Shown: positions 63,631-64,000 of the stretch, in pieces
Numbering within the stretch: position 1 is the first letter of the stretch
Layout of the letters: each line of letters opens with the position of its first letter
Assembly (NCBI RefSeq): GCF_009601015.1
Contig: NZ_WITJ01000003.1
Location: 1-64,000 of the forward strand
DNA from: Lactococcus hircilactis
Lineage (GTDB): Bacteria > Bacillota > Bacilli > Lactobacillales > Streptococcaceae
DNA: 64,000 nt
Direction: 5' to 3'
Translations under genes and position numbers: made by a program
Notes under the pieces: model-generated
Databases searched by the model: none
What the model was told of the DNA's origin: nothing
Seen by the model: the letters and a program-made list of their open reading frames with translations, nothing else

Positions 63631-64000
63631 ATGACCACTTCAATTATTGGATTTCCACGAATTGGAAAAAACAGAGAACTTAAATTCGCTACTGAAAAAT
63701 ATTTCAAACACGATTTATCACAAGAATCACTTGAAAAAACAGCAAAAGAAATTCGAATCGAAAATTGGAACCTTCAAAAACAAGCTGAGATTGAGTATCC
63801 TGTTTCAAATGATTTTTCATTTTATGATCAAGTCCTTGATACATCTCGTTTTTTAAATGCGATTCCAAAACGTTTCCAAGACTTAAATCTGAATGCATTA
63901 GAAACATATTTTGCTATGGCAAGGGGGTTGCAGACTGAAAAAATTGATGTTAAAGCACTCCCTATGAAAAAATGGTTCAATACAAATTATCACTATATTG
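63631..64000 (+). CDS. metE: cobalamin-independent methionine synthase, 5' part
   Basis: The N-terminal 123 residues of MetE. The opening MTTSIIGFPRIGKNRELKFATEKYF is the classic start of the family, with YPVSNDFSFYDQVLDT and YFAMARGL following. It transfers a methyl group from 5-methyltetrahydropteroyltri-glutamate to homocysteine. GGAG lies 8 nt before the ATG. The gene runs off the right edge (about 750 aa expected). Confidence 0.93.
   Translation, partial: MTTSIIGFPRIGKNRELKFATEKYFKHDLSQESLEKTAKEIRIENWNLQKQAEIEYPVSNDFSFYDQVLDTSRFLNAIPKRFQDLNLNALETYFAMARGLQTEKIDVKALPMKKWFNTNYHYI

Overview
The window looks like a low-GC Gram-positive chromosome, most likely Lactococcus or a close relative. 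The signs are the argCJDB, glpKOF, fbpA-rlmA, nupABC and metE genes, the AGGAGG ribosome sites and the IS3-family insertion sequence. It falls into two halves: a mobile conjugative element (1 to about 37.5 kb, entered from its left side and ending in an integrase remnant) and ordinary core chromosome (about 37.6-64 kb).

Mobile half. Almost every gene is on the minus strand, so it is read from right to left. A promoter at 36774-36802 starts three small genes (36739 to 35714). Then come a very large LPXTG-anchored adhesin with a thioester-type head (28754 to 22087, broken by an apparent 1-nt deletion), an OB-fold candidate, a VirB2-sized membrane protein, and VirB6-, VirB3-, VirB4-, VirB1- and VirB8-like type IV secretion genes (21585 to 14575). 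The order matches the prg/pcf transfer operon of pCF10-type elements. PcfB, VirD4, an adenine methyltransferase and a TOPRIM protein close it (6049 to 568). Two blocks of visibly more A+T-rich cargo interrupt the operon.

Cargo block A (6.1-13.2 kb) is a defence island: a broken YefM-type antitoxin with its operator, a HamA/HamB (Hachiman) nuclease-helicase pair, a Fic protein with an altered motif, and an AbiEi/AbiEii pair. Cargo block B (28.9-35.6 kb) is a small biosynthetic cluster: acyl carrier protein, ketosynthase, AfsA-like hotdog protein, HAD phosphatase and MFS exporter, followed by an Rrf2 regulator, a ketopantoate-reductase-like enzyme, a biotinyl-carrier-like protein and a histidine phosphatase. 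A 16-bp sequence is shared by the two promoter regions of the cluster. The set resembles the logic of gamma-butyrolactone (A-factor) signal synthesis and is the best candidate here for an undescribed system.

Core half. argCJDB (an ARG-box-like promoter, but no argF after argB), rnr, glpKOF (with a cre site), an IS3-family insertion abutting an Mga-like regulator gene, a peptidoglycan/polysaccharide deacetylase, a four-gene ABC transporter operon behind a structured leader, fbpA-rlmA, nupABC, and a LysR gene divergent from metE. A 12-bp palindrome, GTCAGTACTGAC, occurs seven times in the core half: upstream of promoters, inside fbpA, and as the core of a bidirectional terminator. I saw none in the mobile half.

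All calls rest on reading the sequence and translations. No database search was possible.
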